This document shows positions 1 to 9,522 of a stretch of DNA of 64,000 nt, in pieces. Source of the stretch: Cladosporium sp. IMV 00045 (Eukaryota; Ascomycota; Dothideomycetes; Cladosporiales; Cladosporiaceae); the NCBI GenBank assembly GCA_001931905.2, contig MSJI02000888.1, forward strand, positions 29,321-93,320, written 5' to 3'. The notes beneath the pieces were generated by a model that was not told the origin of the DNA, made no database searches, and was given only the letters and a program-made list of their open reading frames with translations. Positions within the stretch are counted from its first letter, which is position 1. Each line of letters opens with the position of its first letter. Position numbers and translations under genes: made by a program.

Positions 1-558
1 GACGGCGCGGGCCTCGCAGCAGCTCTCTTCGAACATTTCCTGCAACGCGGGAACGACTGTCCTAAAGTCCTGGGCGCCACGCACTTCCACGAAATCTTCG
101 AGAACGGCTTCCTCCGCGCGCGACCAAGCCTTGCTTTCGCGCACATGCAGGTCAACGTCGACGCGGACGCTGCCGCTGTTGAGGATCAGATCACGTACTT
201 GTACCAGTATCGGCAAGGCAGGAGCACGTCAAGTTTTGGCACGTACTGCGCGACGATGAATGGGATCGATGCTGCTGTTGTTGAGCGCGCGGAGAGTTTG
301 ATTCTACTTGCGGCTACGGGAGAGGATTTAGTAGAGGCTTGCGCTGGGTTGCCGGAAGGGGAGTTGGCGGAGCTGGAGGATGCTGTGAGTCTCATGTCCC
401 CAGACGAAGTGGGTGAGTTGCACTGACGTTGTCGACAGGAGCAAATCGGGCGTGACTTTCTGGCCACTGATTTTGAGGGAGGGGCTTCTCGCTCGATGCT
501 CGACGAATTGATGACCCTGGCGAACTCGACAACCGCGCCCAACTCGCGATCTCTGTGA
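1..558 (+). CDS. MSH5: MutS homologue MSH5, C-terminal end (partial)
   Basis: Partial gene running in from the left edge. MSH5 pairs with MSH4 to stabilise meiotic recombination intermediates and promote crossovers; it is not a mismatch-repair enzyme. The first codons ([13 protein letters not shown]) follow the Walker B region of the MutS ATPase, and the next stretch has the switch histidine in [12 protein letters not shown]. The exon continues through [19 protein letters not shown], the segment where MutS family members carry a conserved SxG. Exon a is 1-384 and ends at a phase-0 GTGAGT donor. The intron 385-438 ends in TCGACAG. Exon b is 439-558, encoding [12 protein letters not shown] to the TGA. 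The reading frame is open from base 1, so the rest of the gene lies outside the window. I am confident of the MutS family and fairly confident of MSH5 over MSH4, from the short C-terminal tail without a helix-turn-helix extension. Confidence 0.85.
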
Positions 559-1577
559 GAGGAGACAGCAATCCTGACCCACCTGAAGCCAGTGAGCAGC
601 CACAACGACCCGTGACGAAAAGGAGGAAATGACCACCCACCACATTGCTCAATGACATGACGTTCTCGATTGCTAAATAATGACGAATTCGAGTAGAGGA
701 TCTCGGGGAAAAAAAGGTTGATCGTAAGACTAGATTGTTCAAAATAGTCCTCGCAACTCCACCATGCGATTGGTCCACATACCTCATCACATCACCACCA
801 ATGCGTGTTCTATAAGAAAGGGGCCGTGACGAACGATACTGATCTGACCAAGTCTGACCTAGGCACGCACAGCAGTGTAGCACACCCTGAGCATTGTTCC
901 TCTTCCTTTTGGGAATCTCGCGAATGCCTTTGAGCGTCCAAGGACAGTCGCCACCGCTGAACAGGGAAGCCTTTCGCTCAATTAATCCAGCGTGACGGCG
1001 TGGCAAAAGTGCCTTTGCAATTTTTCAGGTGTTGTGAGCCCCGCGAAGCATACGGGGCAAGACGAGATAGTCGTGGGTCGTAAACAGTATGGGCATTCGT
1101 TCATGTCGTCCGAGTGCAGAAAAGGGATACATGATGGAGGCCAGGGTTTCGTCTGGGGTGGCGGGGGATGCGCAATGCGTCGTCGTAGCCTTGCATAGCA
1201 AATTCTATGGTCCTTGTCGGTTCTCGTATTGTTTGTAGGCGGGCAAAGAGGGGTATTCCCCCCTTAAGGTGGCATCGAAGCTGGGAGAAGTATCAGTAGC
1301 CTGGGGGAATGTTGTGGTGTAACGAAATCCTAGAATATTCATTGAGAGATATCAAAGGTATTTTTGAGTCGGTTTGGCGCAAAGGAGATTAGTGCCTGAG
1401 CAGTGAATGACAATGTTCTCTTGAAAAGTAACGTGTGCGAAGGAAGGGTATCATCGTTTGCACTTTTTGAGCATTTCAATAGCTACGAACGCAGGCCGGT
1501 AGCTTTCCCATCGTCCATTTCGCCATGAAAAGCACACGCTCCCAAATGCACCAGCCGTTTTAGCACAACGAAATCGC
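559..1577. other. Intergenic, 3' ends of MSH5 and RPL35 face each other
   Basis: About 1 kb between two convergent genes. It contains only frames that lack family resemblance and run opposite to each other. I see no RNA gene, repeat or regulatory motif I can support; it should hold both 3' UTRs. Confidence 0.5.
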
Positions 1578-2291
1578 TTACTGCGCCTGTAGGATTGCAT
1601 CGTTAGTACCCAAAACCAATCCATGGGAAATGCCCTTCCGCTTTCAAGAATACGCACCTTGACGGCGTAGTTGCGCTGAGGGAAATGCCTCTGCTTCTTG
1701 GCCTGCTTCTCGGTGACGGCGTTGACCTCGTGCTTGGTCATTCTCCTGCGGATGGCGCGGGTCTGCTTGGCGCGGAGGTCGAGCGGCAGGTACTTCTTGC
1801 CCTTGTAGAAGATGCGGAGCTGGGCGCGCTGGTTGGCGTTGATGACGGTGAGGACGCGGGCGATCGACTTGCGGACGTCGTGGCTGTGGGCGCAATTGGC
1901 GTCAGTATGCGAATCTTGCAGTGGAGGTGTTCACATTTCCCAATGTTCTTTTCCTCCCTTTCTCGCCAAATGCCAGTCCCATCTTCAGGTCCGTTCTCCA
2001 CCTTCCTCCTCTTTCTTCAAGGATATTTCGGGATCGGAACCGGGGGTCGTGAATTGGAGGAAGAAAAACGCACATCTTGCTCAGCTTCGACTGGGCACCA
2101 CCGGCAATCTTCTGGGTGCGCAGAGCCACGAGCTCCTGCTTGAGCTCATCGAGCTGCTTCTGGAGATCCTCCTTGTTCTTGCCCCAAAGCTGCTGGGCTC
2201 TGACCTTGCCGGACGACTGTTCACGAAAAAACCACCAGTCAGCATTTCCTCCTCATTTTCCAGATGTACGCAGACGGTCGGTGTTTACCAT
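1578..2291 (-). CDS. RPL35: 60S ribosomal protein L35 (uL29)
   Basis: Component of the large ribosomal subunit near the polypeptide exit tunnel. The spliced product is 126 aa, the normal length for fungal L35. Exons on the minus strand: 2291-2289 (only the ATG), 2216-2074, 1883-1658 and 1586-1578 (the last two residues plus TAA). Phases agree across all three introns: ATG|GTAAAC, then AT|GTGCGT completed to ATC, then AAG|GTGCGT. The protein starts [19 protein letters not shown], passes through [19 protein letters not shown] and [19 protein letters not shown], and ends [11 protein letters not shown], all hallmarks of uL29. The start is fixed by family length: there is no other in-frame ATG upstream of SSGKV in exon 2. 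The split initiator and the 9-nt terminal exon are unusual in size, but a 5' intron just after the start codon is common in fungal ribosomal protein genes. Confidence 0.93.
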
Positions 2292-3032
2292 TTTGAAGGA
2301 TTGTCGGGTTTGTGGTGGTCGTTATCGTCGTCGAGAGTCGCGGGTGGTCTCGGTCGTCGTCGTAGTCGCTCCGCAAATTCAGAGATTGGGCGTGTGGTTG
2401 AAGTCTTGGCTTTGTGCGGCTTGCGGCAAGCGCGACCTTTTTCGGCGGGTAGAGCCGTCTCCCTCTCGCTCTTCGACGCTAGTCCTGATGCCTCAGGCTC
2501 TAAACTACCTCGTATCTGCATCAGCTCTTTATCGATATTACATTCAATCACTTGCTCCAGCTCTTGATTACCCTCATATTTGATCACTGGCTTCGGCTCT
2601 TGACTGCCACTATGAGTGAGTAGGCTCGATTCGTTATTAAGCCTGAACCTGCAGGTGGCATTTGATTATCTTCAAATTGCAGTAAAAGTATATTGTCGAC
2701 GGTTCTAGTGGAAGTCTCTATGGCAAGTGAGCCTAGCAGTCATTGCTGTTGCTACTAGGGCAAGAGTGTCACTCTGCGAGCATGTTGAAGCCCACTTCAT
2801 TGGCCACTAGTGACTCGGCGCACGATGCAAAGCTCCGGTGGCCGTTTGAATGCCATATGCATACCCAGCAACTTTACGAATGCTTGCTTTCTTGCTGATT
2901 CATGTGGCAGCTATAGCGCGTGGTAATACCCCTCCAGAAGCAGGCTCAAACACGTTTAGAGTTGACTAAGTCTGTTCTTGTGCCTAAAAACTGATGGGGT
3001 AATCAAGAGCCGGAGCCAGTGATCAGAGAGAC
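2292..3032. other. Intergenic, upstream of RPL35
   Basis: Promoter side of RPL35 (read leftwards) and 3' flank of the zinc-cluster gene. The first 300 bases are AC/CT rich on the minus strand, as expected for a ribosomal protein 5' UTR and promoter. No other gene is seen. Confidence 0.4.
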
Positions 3033-3194
3033 TTATTCGTCATCCTCGTTCTCATCATCGCCGCCTATATCTCTTTCGTCGATCAACTCCATCTCCAGGC
3101 CAGTTGGCTTGGGTTGGTATAGCCTTATCATAGGGCGCTCGTCGACAATCGGTACCTGTGACGATGACTGGGGCGTTGGCACACCAGACATAAC

Positions 3195-4434
3195 TTAGTC
3201 AGCGTCCACTTGCCGGGTATCAGTATGCAGACGCTTGGATGCAGGTTCCTCAGCGGACGTGTCAAGCGGACGCAGACGCTTGGATGCAGGTTTCTCAGCA
3301 GACGTGTCAAGCGGACGAGCTGGTAGGGGGTAGCTCGACTAAATAAACAATCAGTAAGAAGGTTCAAATCATCACAATGGCGAAGGATGAGATCATTGAG
3401 TACGATACCTGCGGTTGACCAGTGACGACTGGCGTGCGCTCTTCGCTCTGCTCGTATGGGGAGCTTTCCATGCTGAAGTCGTCCTCGAATGTGATCTTCC
3501 ACTTCCGGGTAACAAAAGACCAGGTCGCCAAGATTGCATCGCCAAAAGGAGGAAGCGTAGGTCGAAATGTTACCGTCTCAGTCGGCTTCGATGGAAGATG
3601 CGGCCCGAGAGATTCCTCACACCACGTAGTCGTCTGCCATTTCTGGTCAACGAAAGACCAGACCATGGTCTCTGCCAGGAGTATACCAGACGTTCCTGGA
3701 ATTGAGGGACGATTCTCCAGAGGTGACGGGAACAGTGCGAACCCAGGAGATCGCGAGACTCTTGAGACAAGGGTGGGAGTTTCAAGGGCCCTTTTGTTTG
3801 ACGGTTGCTTGTCAAACAGAGTCCCTGCCTTGCGACGTTTGGTGTACTCGTCCACACCCAAGCTCGTCAACAGCTTATCATGCTTACCAGATGACTGCTG
3901 TTGCTTGTGCGTCATGCCAGGAGGGTCGAGGTATTTGCGCGGATGGGCGCGAATATCAGCGTTGAGGAAGTCACCTTTTTTGCGGAGTTGATCCGCAGTC
4001 TCACCTTCCCAGTCGGCCTTGACGTTGTCCATAGGCTCTGGGAATACTGCTTGTTTTTTCTTATATTTTACCTCGTCACGATCTTTATATGGAGGGAGAT
4101 TGTAACCCTCCCTACTCCGAGTCATCATGGTGGCCCACTGCGCGTCGTTCATGGGCTTGGTGTGCAATACACACTCGGCTTTCCTACCAGCAAAGTGACG
4201 GCATTCGGAACAGGGATCATTTGCATCAGGGCGACCTACCTTGTCGCACTGCAGAGCCTTCTCGCAGCACCTTCTACATGATTGAGTTTTAGGGAACTCA
4301 AATCCAGTCTTGTCGCGCGTTGAAGGATCAAGATTCGAGTGGTGATCCAATCCACAACTGCCTGGGCATTCTCCAGTCGCCCACTTTGGGCATGGCTTGC
4401 TGGAATTATTGAACGTATACTCCTGGGCGTCCAT
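3195..4434 (-). CDS. Cys-rich protein with CCCH-like and zinc-cluster-like motifs, function unknown
   Basis: I do not recognise a named family. Exon 1 is 4434-3409 and the 70-nt intron (donor CAG|GTATCG, acceptor TTTAG) ends at 3339. Exon 2 is 3338-3195, giving 389 aa. Near residues 14-30 CPKWATGECPGSCGLDH has CCCH spacing (C-X7-C-X3-C-X3-H). Near 52-88 a second cluster reads C-X2-C-X6-C then, after a long loop, C-X2-C-X8-C, like a stretched Zn2Cys6 domain. The C-terminal half carries two copies of a WSFV..KW motif about 50 residues apart. Exon 2 contains a 15-codon tandem repeat. After the TAA the same frame stays open for 53 more coding-looking codons to 3033 (see findings), so the true end may be 3033. 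Nuclear nucleic-acid binding is only an inference from the Cys motifs. Confidence 0.6.
3228..3317 (-). repeat. Tandem 45-nt coding repeat, two copies
   Basis: Copies 3317-3273 and 3272-3228 differ at only two positions. Each encodes RPLDTSAE(K/E)PASKRL with the period in frame (15 codons). It lies in exon 2 of the zinc-cluster-like gene. Confidence 0.9.
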
Positions 4435-4807
4435 TTTTTGTTGCTGTATGAACGTCGGTTGAGCTGTATACGTGTTTGTGTCAATCCGTGGATGTGTGAG
4501 TGCGCGCTTGATTGCGTGTTTGTCGAGAGAATGTTCTTTGTGTAAGGTAATCGCGAAATAGACTTTCGAATCTGTATTGCGCTAGCGGATCGCGCCTCCC
4601 GGAACAGATGACGCGCCACTCGCTTAGCGGATTCTCGCTAGAGATTCCCGATGCGGCAGGATGCTGGTGTTCAGTCGCCGACTACAGTGAAAGACGGGGC
4701 TGAGGTGTTAGTAAGGCGGTTAGAGGACTTGCATTCTCGCTTGCACTATACAAATCGCTTCACATCACTTCACTTGCGAGAGTTACCAGACTCCCATATC
4801 AACAAAC
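4435..4807. other. Divergent intergenic promoter region
   Basis: Lies between the divergently transcribed zinc-cluster-like gene (leftwards) and GOS1 (rightwards), so it should hold both promoters. No convincing gene inside. Confidence 0.4.
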
Positions 4808-5663
4808 ATGGCTGCTGCAGGAGCCACCTGGGCGCAGGTGCGGCAGCAAGCAAGAGCAGCAGAAACACAGGTCGGTGAAGAGCAGATGGATGAAAGAGTG
4901 GTATCTTAAAAGGTATACTAACACAACTCTCTAGACGGAATCGCTTTTCCACACATATGCTCAATTCGCCGCCAAATCAGACGCAGACCCAAAACCCAGC
5001 GAAGAGGAACAGAAAACTGAAGAGCAGCTAAATGAGATCCTCGAAAAGGTGTGTCTCTCTCCCATACCATACAGTCCGCCGGTATATGGCTCGCAACCTT
5101 CAATACCAAACCCCAACTTAAGACCTACAGCAAAGTACAACTCAACTAACCCTCCCAACCAGCGCACATCCCTCATCGCCCAACTCTCGCGCATCCTCGA
5201 CTCCGAGCCCACAACCTCCGCCCTCAAATCAACCAACCTCGCCCGCCACCGCGAAATCCTGCAACAACACCGCACGGAACTGTCGCGCTTAAAATCGCAA
5301 ATCTCCACCGCCCGCGACCGCGCCAACCTCCTCTCCAACGTGCGCTCGGACATCTCCGCCTACCGCGCGCGCGACAACCCCGAGTCCGCCGAAGCGGACT
5401 ACATGCTGGACGAGCGGCGGCGGCTGGACAACAGCCACAACATGACGGACGCGGTGCTGAGCCAGGCGTACGCCGTCAACGAGAGTTTCGCCCTGCAGAG
5501 GGAGAGTCTGAGCAGTATTCAGAGGAGGATTACCGGTGCTGCGGCGCAGATTCCGGGGATTAATGGGTTGATGCAGAGGATTGGGAGTAAGAAGAGGAGG
5601 GATGGGATTATTCTGGGGAGTTTCATTGCGTTTTGCTGTTTGGTGTTGTTTTGGTTTTGGTGA
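4808..5663 (+). CDS. GOS1: Golgi SNARE Gos1 (GS28-type Qb-SNARE)
   Basis: SNARE acting in retrograde and intra-Golgi transport, partner of Sed5, Ykt6 and Sft1. Exons are 4808-4870, 4935-5048 and 5163-5663, all phase 0, giving 225 aa, the usual Gos1 length. The N terminus WAQVRQQARAAETQTESLF is the family start. The middle has YAQFAA and an acidic linker. The SNARE helix runs from about residue 145 through SQAYAVNESFALQRESLSS and IPGINGLMQRIGSKKRRDG. A single C-terminal anchor, FIAFCCLVLFWFW, ends the protein at the membrane. The first donor is GTCGGT, weaker than usual, but phase and family continuity support it. A GGA-repeat tract begins at the stop codon. Confidence 0.93.
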
Positions 5664-5698
5664 GGAGGAGGAGGAGGAGGAGGAGGAGGAGGAGGAGA
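5662..5698 (+). repeat. (GGA)n microsatellite at the GOS1 stop codon
   Basis: A run of about 12 GAG/GGA units overlapping the TGA of GOS1 and starting its 3' UTR. It is perfect or nearly so. Confidence 0.9.
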
Positions 5699-6348
5699 GA
5701 TTGATGTTGCGATCTTGCGATCTGTGTTGCTTTTTGTTCCGTTTGGGCGGCGAGGCGTTTTGGTGTTTCCTTCGTCGTTTATTTTGCATCTTGCTCTGCG
5801 GAGTGGGTGTTTCTTGGATCTGGTTCTTGTCAAGAGTAGTACCGGTTGTGAACAGTGCAGCTATTGTACAATATCCCTCATATGGCGCCTGCCAGGAAAT
5901 CACAAAACACCAGAACACAGGGCGCTCCGTTCCCCTTGCTGGAGGTTGTCTCAATGGAGGATCCTCGCTTTTGGATCCACTGCGCCGCCGAAAACAGCAC
6001 TGCGCAAAGTGTCGTGCAAGGAAACAGCGAGATCCGGTAGGGGATGCAGATTTTGTTCGCATGTACTTCTGGTACAGTATGTACAAATCGATACAGAGAT
6101 GATTAACAATAAGTAGGAGCCATGGCTTGCCCACACAGTCACAACAGCAAGAAGAAAGAGGAATTCGTTTACAACATCATCAAGCAAGCAGTCTCAACCG
6201 CTATCTCCAAATCAGGACGCAAGTCACTCAAACCGGCGAGCTTGAAAGCCAAACATGACCCGTGGAAGAGGCGCAGTCCGACCTCTTCTCCCATAACAAA
6301 GGAGCACAAGCCCAACAGGACCAACGACAACACCCTCCCTCCCACCCC
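5699..6348. other. Intergenic between convergent genes
   Basis: 3' flanks of GOS1 and of the Zn2Cys6 gene. I see no supported gene; the overlapping frames here lack any family signature. Confidence 0.4.
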
Positions 6349-7472
6349 TCAGAAATACTTCTGCAACTGCTCCTCATCCAGCTCCGCCGCGATCTCCGGA
6401 TCGACATTCGCCGGAATATTCACTCCCGGGGACGGATTCGACGAAAGCGGCTGCTCCACCACCGCCACTCTCGCCTCTGCGGGCGAAAAAGGCGGTCTCG
6501 AGCTGCGCCTCCGCTCGTCGATGAAACCGGGTTCGCCGGCGTCCACGGTGCTGGAATGGCTCATGGCGCGCTTGCGCCTGTCCAGCAATTCCGCCGTCCC
6601 GTAAGGTGATTCGCCTTCGCTCAGAATCTGCTGGTGCGCCAGCCACCAGCGCTGCCGGTCGTCTTCGGCTAGGAGGGGCTGCTGGTTCCATTCGCTCGTT
6701 TTGGCCGAGTACGGCATGGTCGCGTAGCGCTCTTGCAGGCGCTTGACGACGCGGTCGACGGGTTCGGCGGGAACGCTGCCGGCGCTCTCGCCTGTGTGCG
6801 CTGCTTGTTGCGCGTGGTAGAGTTTCGTTAGGGCATCGTAGAGGACTGCTTCGGTGTTGACGAGACGGGTCTCGAGGACGGCGAGGTAGCCGACTTGGGG
6901 ACCGCGTTGTTTGGCTTCGGGGTAGTGGCAGGTGACTTTTGCTTCGATGCAGTGCGTGCACGAGGGGCTGGGAGGGGTGTTAGTTGGTGGTGGTGGTGGT
7001 GTTGTCGACATAGCCAGAGAGACGGTGGCGAGGGCGCCATGGAGCGAGCGACGACCATGAATGAGTGGATGAATGGGGAGAGAGAGGGAGAGGCTTACAG
7101 TTTGCGGTCACACTGTGGAAGGATAGAGGACTATATTAGCAAGACCGTAATGTCCAAGTAATTATTCCTCCCTCTTAAGCCATTTTTTACGCGAGCTTCC
7201 CACTCCCAAGTCCTGGCCTTACCTTGGTCTTGCGCCGACGGCATACCTCGCATGACAGGGGGTTTTGCTGCGCGGACGACGACGACGATGATGAAGGCTA
7301 CAAATCGCAGCCGAGGCAACCTGGTCAGCCTAAGAAGAACACGCGAAATTCCACACCGAAAGGCGTAATGTGACCGGCGTTTTCAACATGAGAGCCATCG
7401 GCAACAGGTGATCTCTCTTTAGTTACATACAGGATCTCTGACCTGGGCGAACGCTTGAGAGGGTTTTGACAT
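6349..7472 (-). CDS. Zn2Cys6 binuclear cluster transcription factor, short
   Basis: A fungal sequence-specific regulator of 249 aa. Exons on the minus strand are 7472-7431, 7297-7223, 7112-7099 and 6967-6349; phases are consistent and donors good (GTATGT, GTAAGG, GTAAGC). The DNA-binding domain is assembled only after splicing three exons: SCEVCRRRKTKC, then DRKLPSC, then THCIEAKVTCHY. This is exactly C-X2-C-X6-C-X5-C-X2-C-X6-C at residues 30-56. A serine run precedes it. The linker GPQVGYLAVLETRL is followed by a helical stretch that could be a short dimerisation coiled coil. There is no fungal-specific middle homology domain, so it is a minimal regulator. It lies one gene away from the homogentisate pathway genes, so a role there is possible but unproven. 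Confidence 0.85.
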
Positions 7473-8187
7473 GACGCGGCGCGCGTATCTCGTTCTGGAG
7501 GGGTGGGTGGGTGGGCGGATGGCGCGGAGGGCGAAGTCGAGGCGGACGATTGTCACGCCGAAGGGAGAAATTCCCCCAGTTATGAGAGGGCTTTTTGTTT
7601 GGGCGGGGAGAGAGGACCGAGAGAGGACTTGCTTTGGAGACATGAATCCTTCCGAGGTTAAACTCTGTATTTCGCAGGTGGTTTTTGCTTGGTACGTGTG
7701 ATTTATTACGGCATAGCTTTCGATGCTGACTTTCTTTGCCACTTATTGACTGTAGTGCTTTATACGATATTTATACCAATTGATCCGTGAGGACTTGTAT
7801 CTTGCATTGTATTGTATAGAACCACCAGCAAAAGATAATTGCGGCCATCCTGCTGAGAAGTCATGCGCCATTTGTCCGTCAATCTCTCAAGTACCGCGAA
7901 TGCAGCCATCGTATAGCACATAGACATTGCTTGCTCCAATGTGCTAATATGCCGATTATCAAGTAATAAACCCTTTTCTCGCCTTTTACGCCGTTCCCTC
8001 TTGTCCCAGTACGCCTGGTCTAATAACAAGTACTTCAACATCGTTGTCGTGCGGCGATAAGTCCTCGACTCCACGCATTGTGGCTGGGTTCGCTGTCAGG
8101 AGAAAACCCGCTTCAAAGATAATGATCCTCTTGCCGTGAATCCATTTTCCTTTGGGTATCAATCAAAGACAATCCTCAGAAGGCAGC
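7473..8187. other. Intergenic, upstream of the Zn2Cys6 gene
   Basis: About 700 bases holding the promoter of the Zn2Cys6 gene and the 3' UTR of the nucleostemin-like gene. A 104-codon frame at 7760-8074 (minus) has no recognisable feature and is not called. Confidence 0.4.
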
Positions 8188-9141
8188 TCAAGTCTCCACC
8201 ACCATCTCGTCAGCGACACCCTCGTTATCGCCAAACAAGCCAGCGATTTTGAAAGGCTCCGCCATCGTCTGCACAATCGTGACCTGCGACTGACCCTTGC
8301 CCTTGCCCTTGGGTTCCACCTTCTTCGTCTCCTGCACAGTCGGCAAGCGTACTCTGTCCTCGTTAACATCGTTAAGCACGACGAGCGACGCGGCGTGCAA
8401 GTTCGGCACACCGCCGCGCCCAAGCCTGCCGCGCTTCCTCGCAACGTCAACCAGGAACCTCGTCGGAAGGTCGCTGTTGGCCGTGACGATGGGAGGGAGC
8501 TGGTAGTAGTCGATCAAGCGCTGCACACCGTCCTCGGTCTGCTGCATGCGCTCCATGAGCGCCGAGACGGCTTTGATGGGGTCCGCGAGCGCTTGCTTGG
8601 GCAAAACCTTCTTCGCCGGCTGTACGTTGGGTGCCTTCTTCTTTTCATCCGCAACACCGCCCCAGCCTCCCTCATCGTCGTCATCCTCGTCGTCCTCCTC
8701 ATCATCGTCATCCTCGTGTGCCATAGCCCTCGCTTGCGCCGAAGCAAGCAGCGCAGCCATAGGATTGCTGCCATCATCCTCCACATCCATATCGGCATCC
8801 ATCTCGACCTCGTGTTCGAGCGCACCCGCCGCAGCACGTCCACTAGGCCCCGGAAGCGGCTCGTCGACAACCGCCTTGCCCTCCCTGCGAGCCTTGGCCA
8901 TCTCCCTCCTCTGCAGCTGCTCCTCCTCATTCTTACGCTTGCGCTCCTCGATCTCGGCCAGAATCTGCGCCTTGAACGGCAGCGCGTTGGGGATGCCCGG
9001 GTCCTTCTTCAGTCGGCTGCGCCATTGCGGGTTGTTCTTCGCCGCTTTGCGGTCTTTGCGCTGCTTCTCGGCCGATTTCTTCTTGATGTTGTGGCGCAGG
9101 CGCGTCGACTGGCGCTTGGATGTAGGCTTGCCGACCTTCAT
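8188..9141 (-). CDS. Nug1/GNL3-like ribosome biogenesis protein lacking the GTPase domain
   Basis: Single exon, 317 aa. Nug1/GNL3/Grn1 proteins are nucleolar GTPases needed for 60S assembly and export. Residues 1-80 are a textbook GN3L/Grn1 N-terminal domain: MKVGKPTSKRQSTRLRHNI, then NPQWRSRLKKDPGIPNALPF and a basic coiled segment. An acidic run follows at about 145-165. The family's C-terminal region resumes at ALADPIKAVSALMERM, DYYQLPPI and LVDVARKRGRLGRGGVPNLH. The circularly permuted G domain that should lie between them (about 200-250 aa, with GFPNVGKS- and NKxD-type motifs) is absent, with no frame break or intron. The start at 9141 is chosen because MKVGKPxSKR is the family start. It could be a functional non-GTPase scaffold, a paralogue, or an assembly deletion. 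Confidence 0.8.
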   Translation of the reverse strand: MKVGKPTSKRQSTRLRHNIKKKSAEKQRKDRKAAKNNPQWRSRLKKDPGIPNALPFKAQILAEIEERKRKNEEEQLQRREMAKARREGKAVVDEPLPGPSGRAAAGALEHEVEMDADMDVEDDGSNPMAALLASAQARAMAHEDDDDEEDDEDDDDEGGWGGVADEKKKAPNVQPAKKVLPKQALADPIKAVSALMERMQQTEDGVQRLIDYYQLPPIVTANSDLPTRFLVDVARKRGRLGRGGVPNLHAASLVVLNDVNEDRVRLPTVQETKKVEPKGKGKGQSQVTIVQTMAEPFKIAGLFGDNEGVADEMVVET

Positions 9142-9522
9142 GGTGGGCAAGTTTTGTTTTTGTTGTGGTGGTGTGGAAGGAATGGGGTTTTGAAAACCGC
9201 TTCCGAACGAACGATAAGATCTAGAGCAGCGAGGCAACTTTTTTGGGTGTGAAAGACTTTGGGACCCGCTTTTTGGGGCCGGGCTTTGAATTCTGCCGCT
9301 GAAGCGGTGAGGTGCCTACCTACTCTTCTACATGCTCACGAATATAAACGCAGATCCATGATACCAATGTACAACATGTCAATCTCGAGCACATATTCGA
9401 TCACACGTCAGAATGTAAGGTTTCAGCTGCTGGTGGAAAGTATTTTCTGCAATCTGTTATTTAAACCACTAGATGAGTGCTACCAACTACAACCTCCAAC
9501 CAAATCACCACCCCACAACCCC
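9142..9522. other. Intergenic, promoter of the Nug1-like gene
   Basis: Short spacer between two leftward genes. It holds the 5' region of the Nug1-like gene and the 3' UTR of the homogentisate dioxygenase gene. No gene seen. Confidence 0.4.

Noticed and set aside
7760..8074. 104-codon minus-strand frame
   Set aside because: No family features and no promoter or splice support; possible but unsupported.
8152..9252. 366-codon frame opposite the Nug1-like gene
   Set aside because: Shadow of the real gene; composition (Leu/Arg-rich) mirrors the antisense of its acidic and basic runs.
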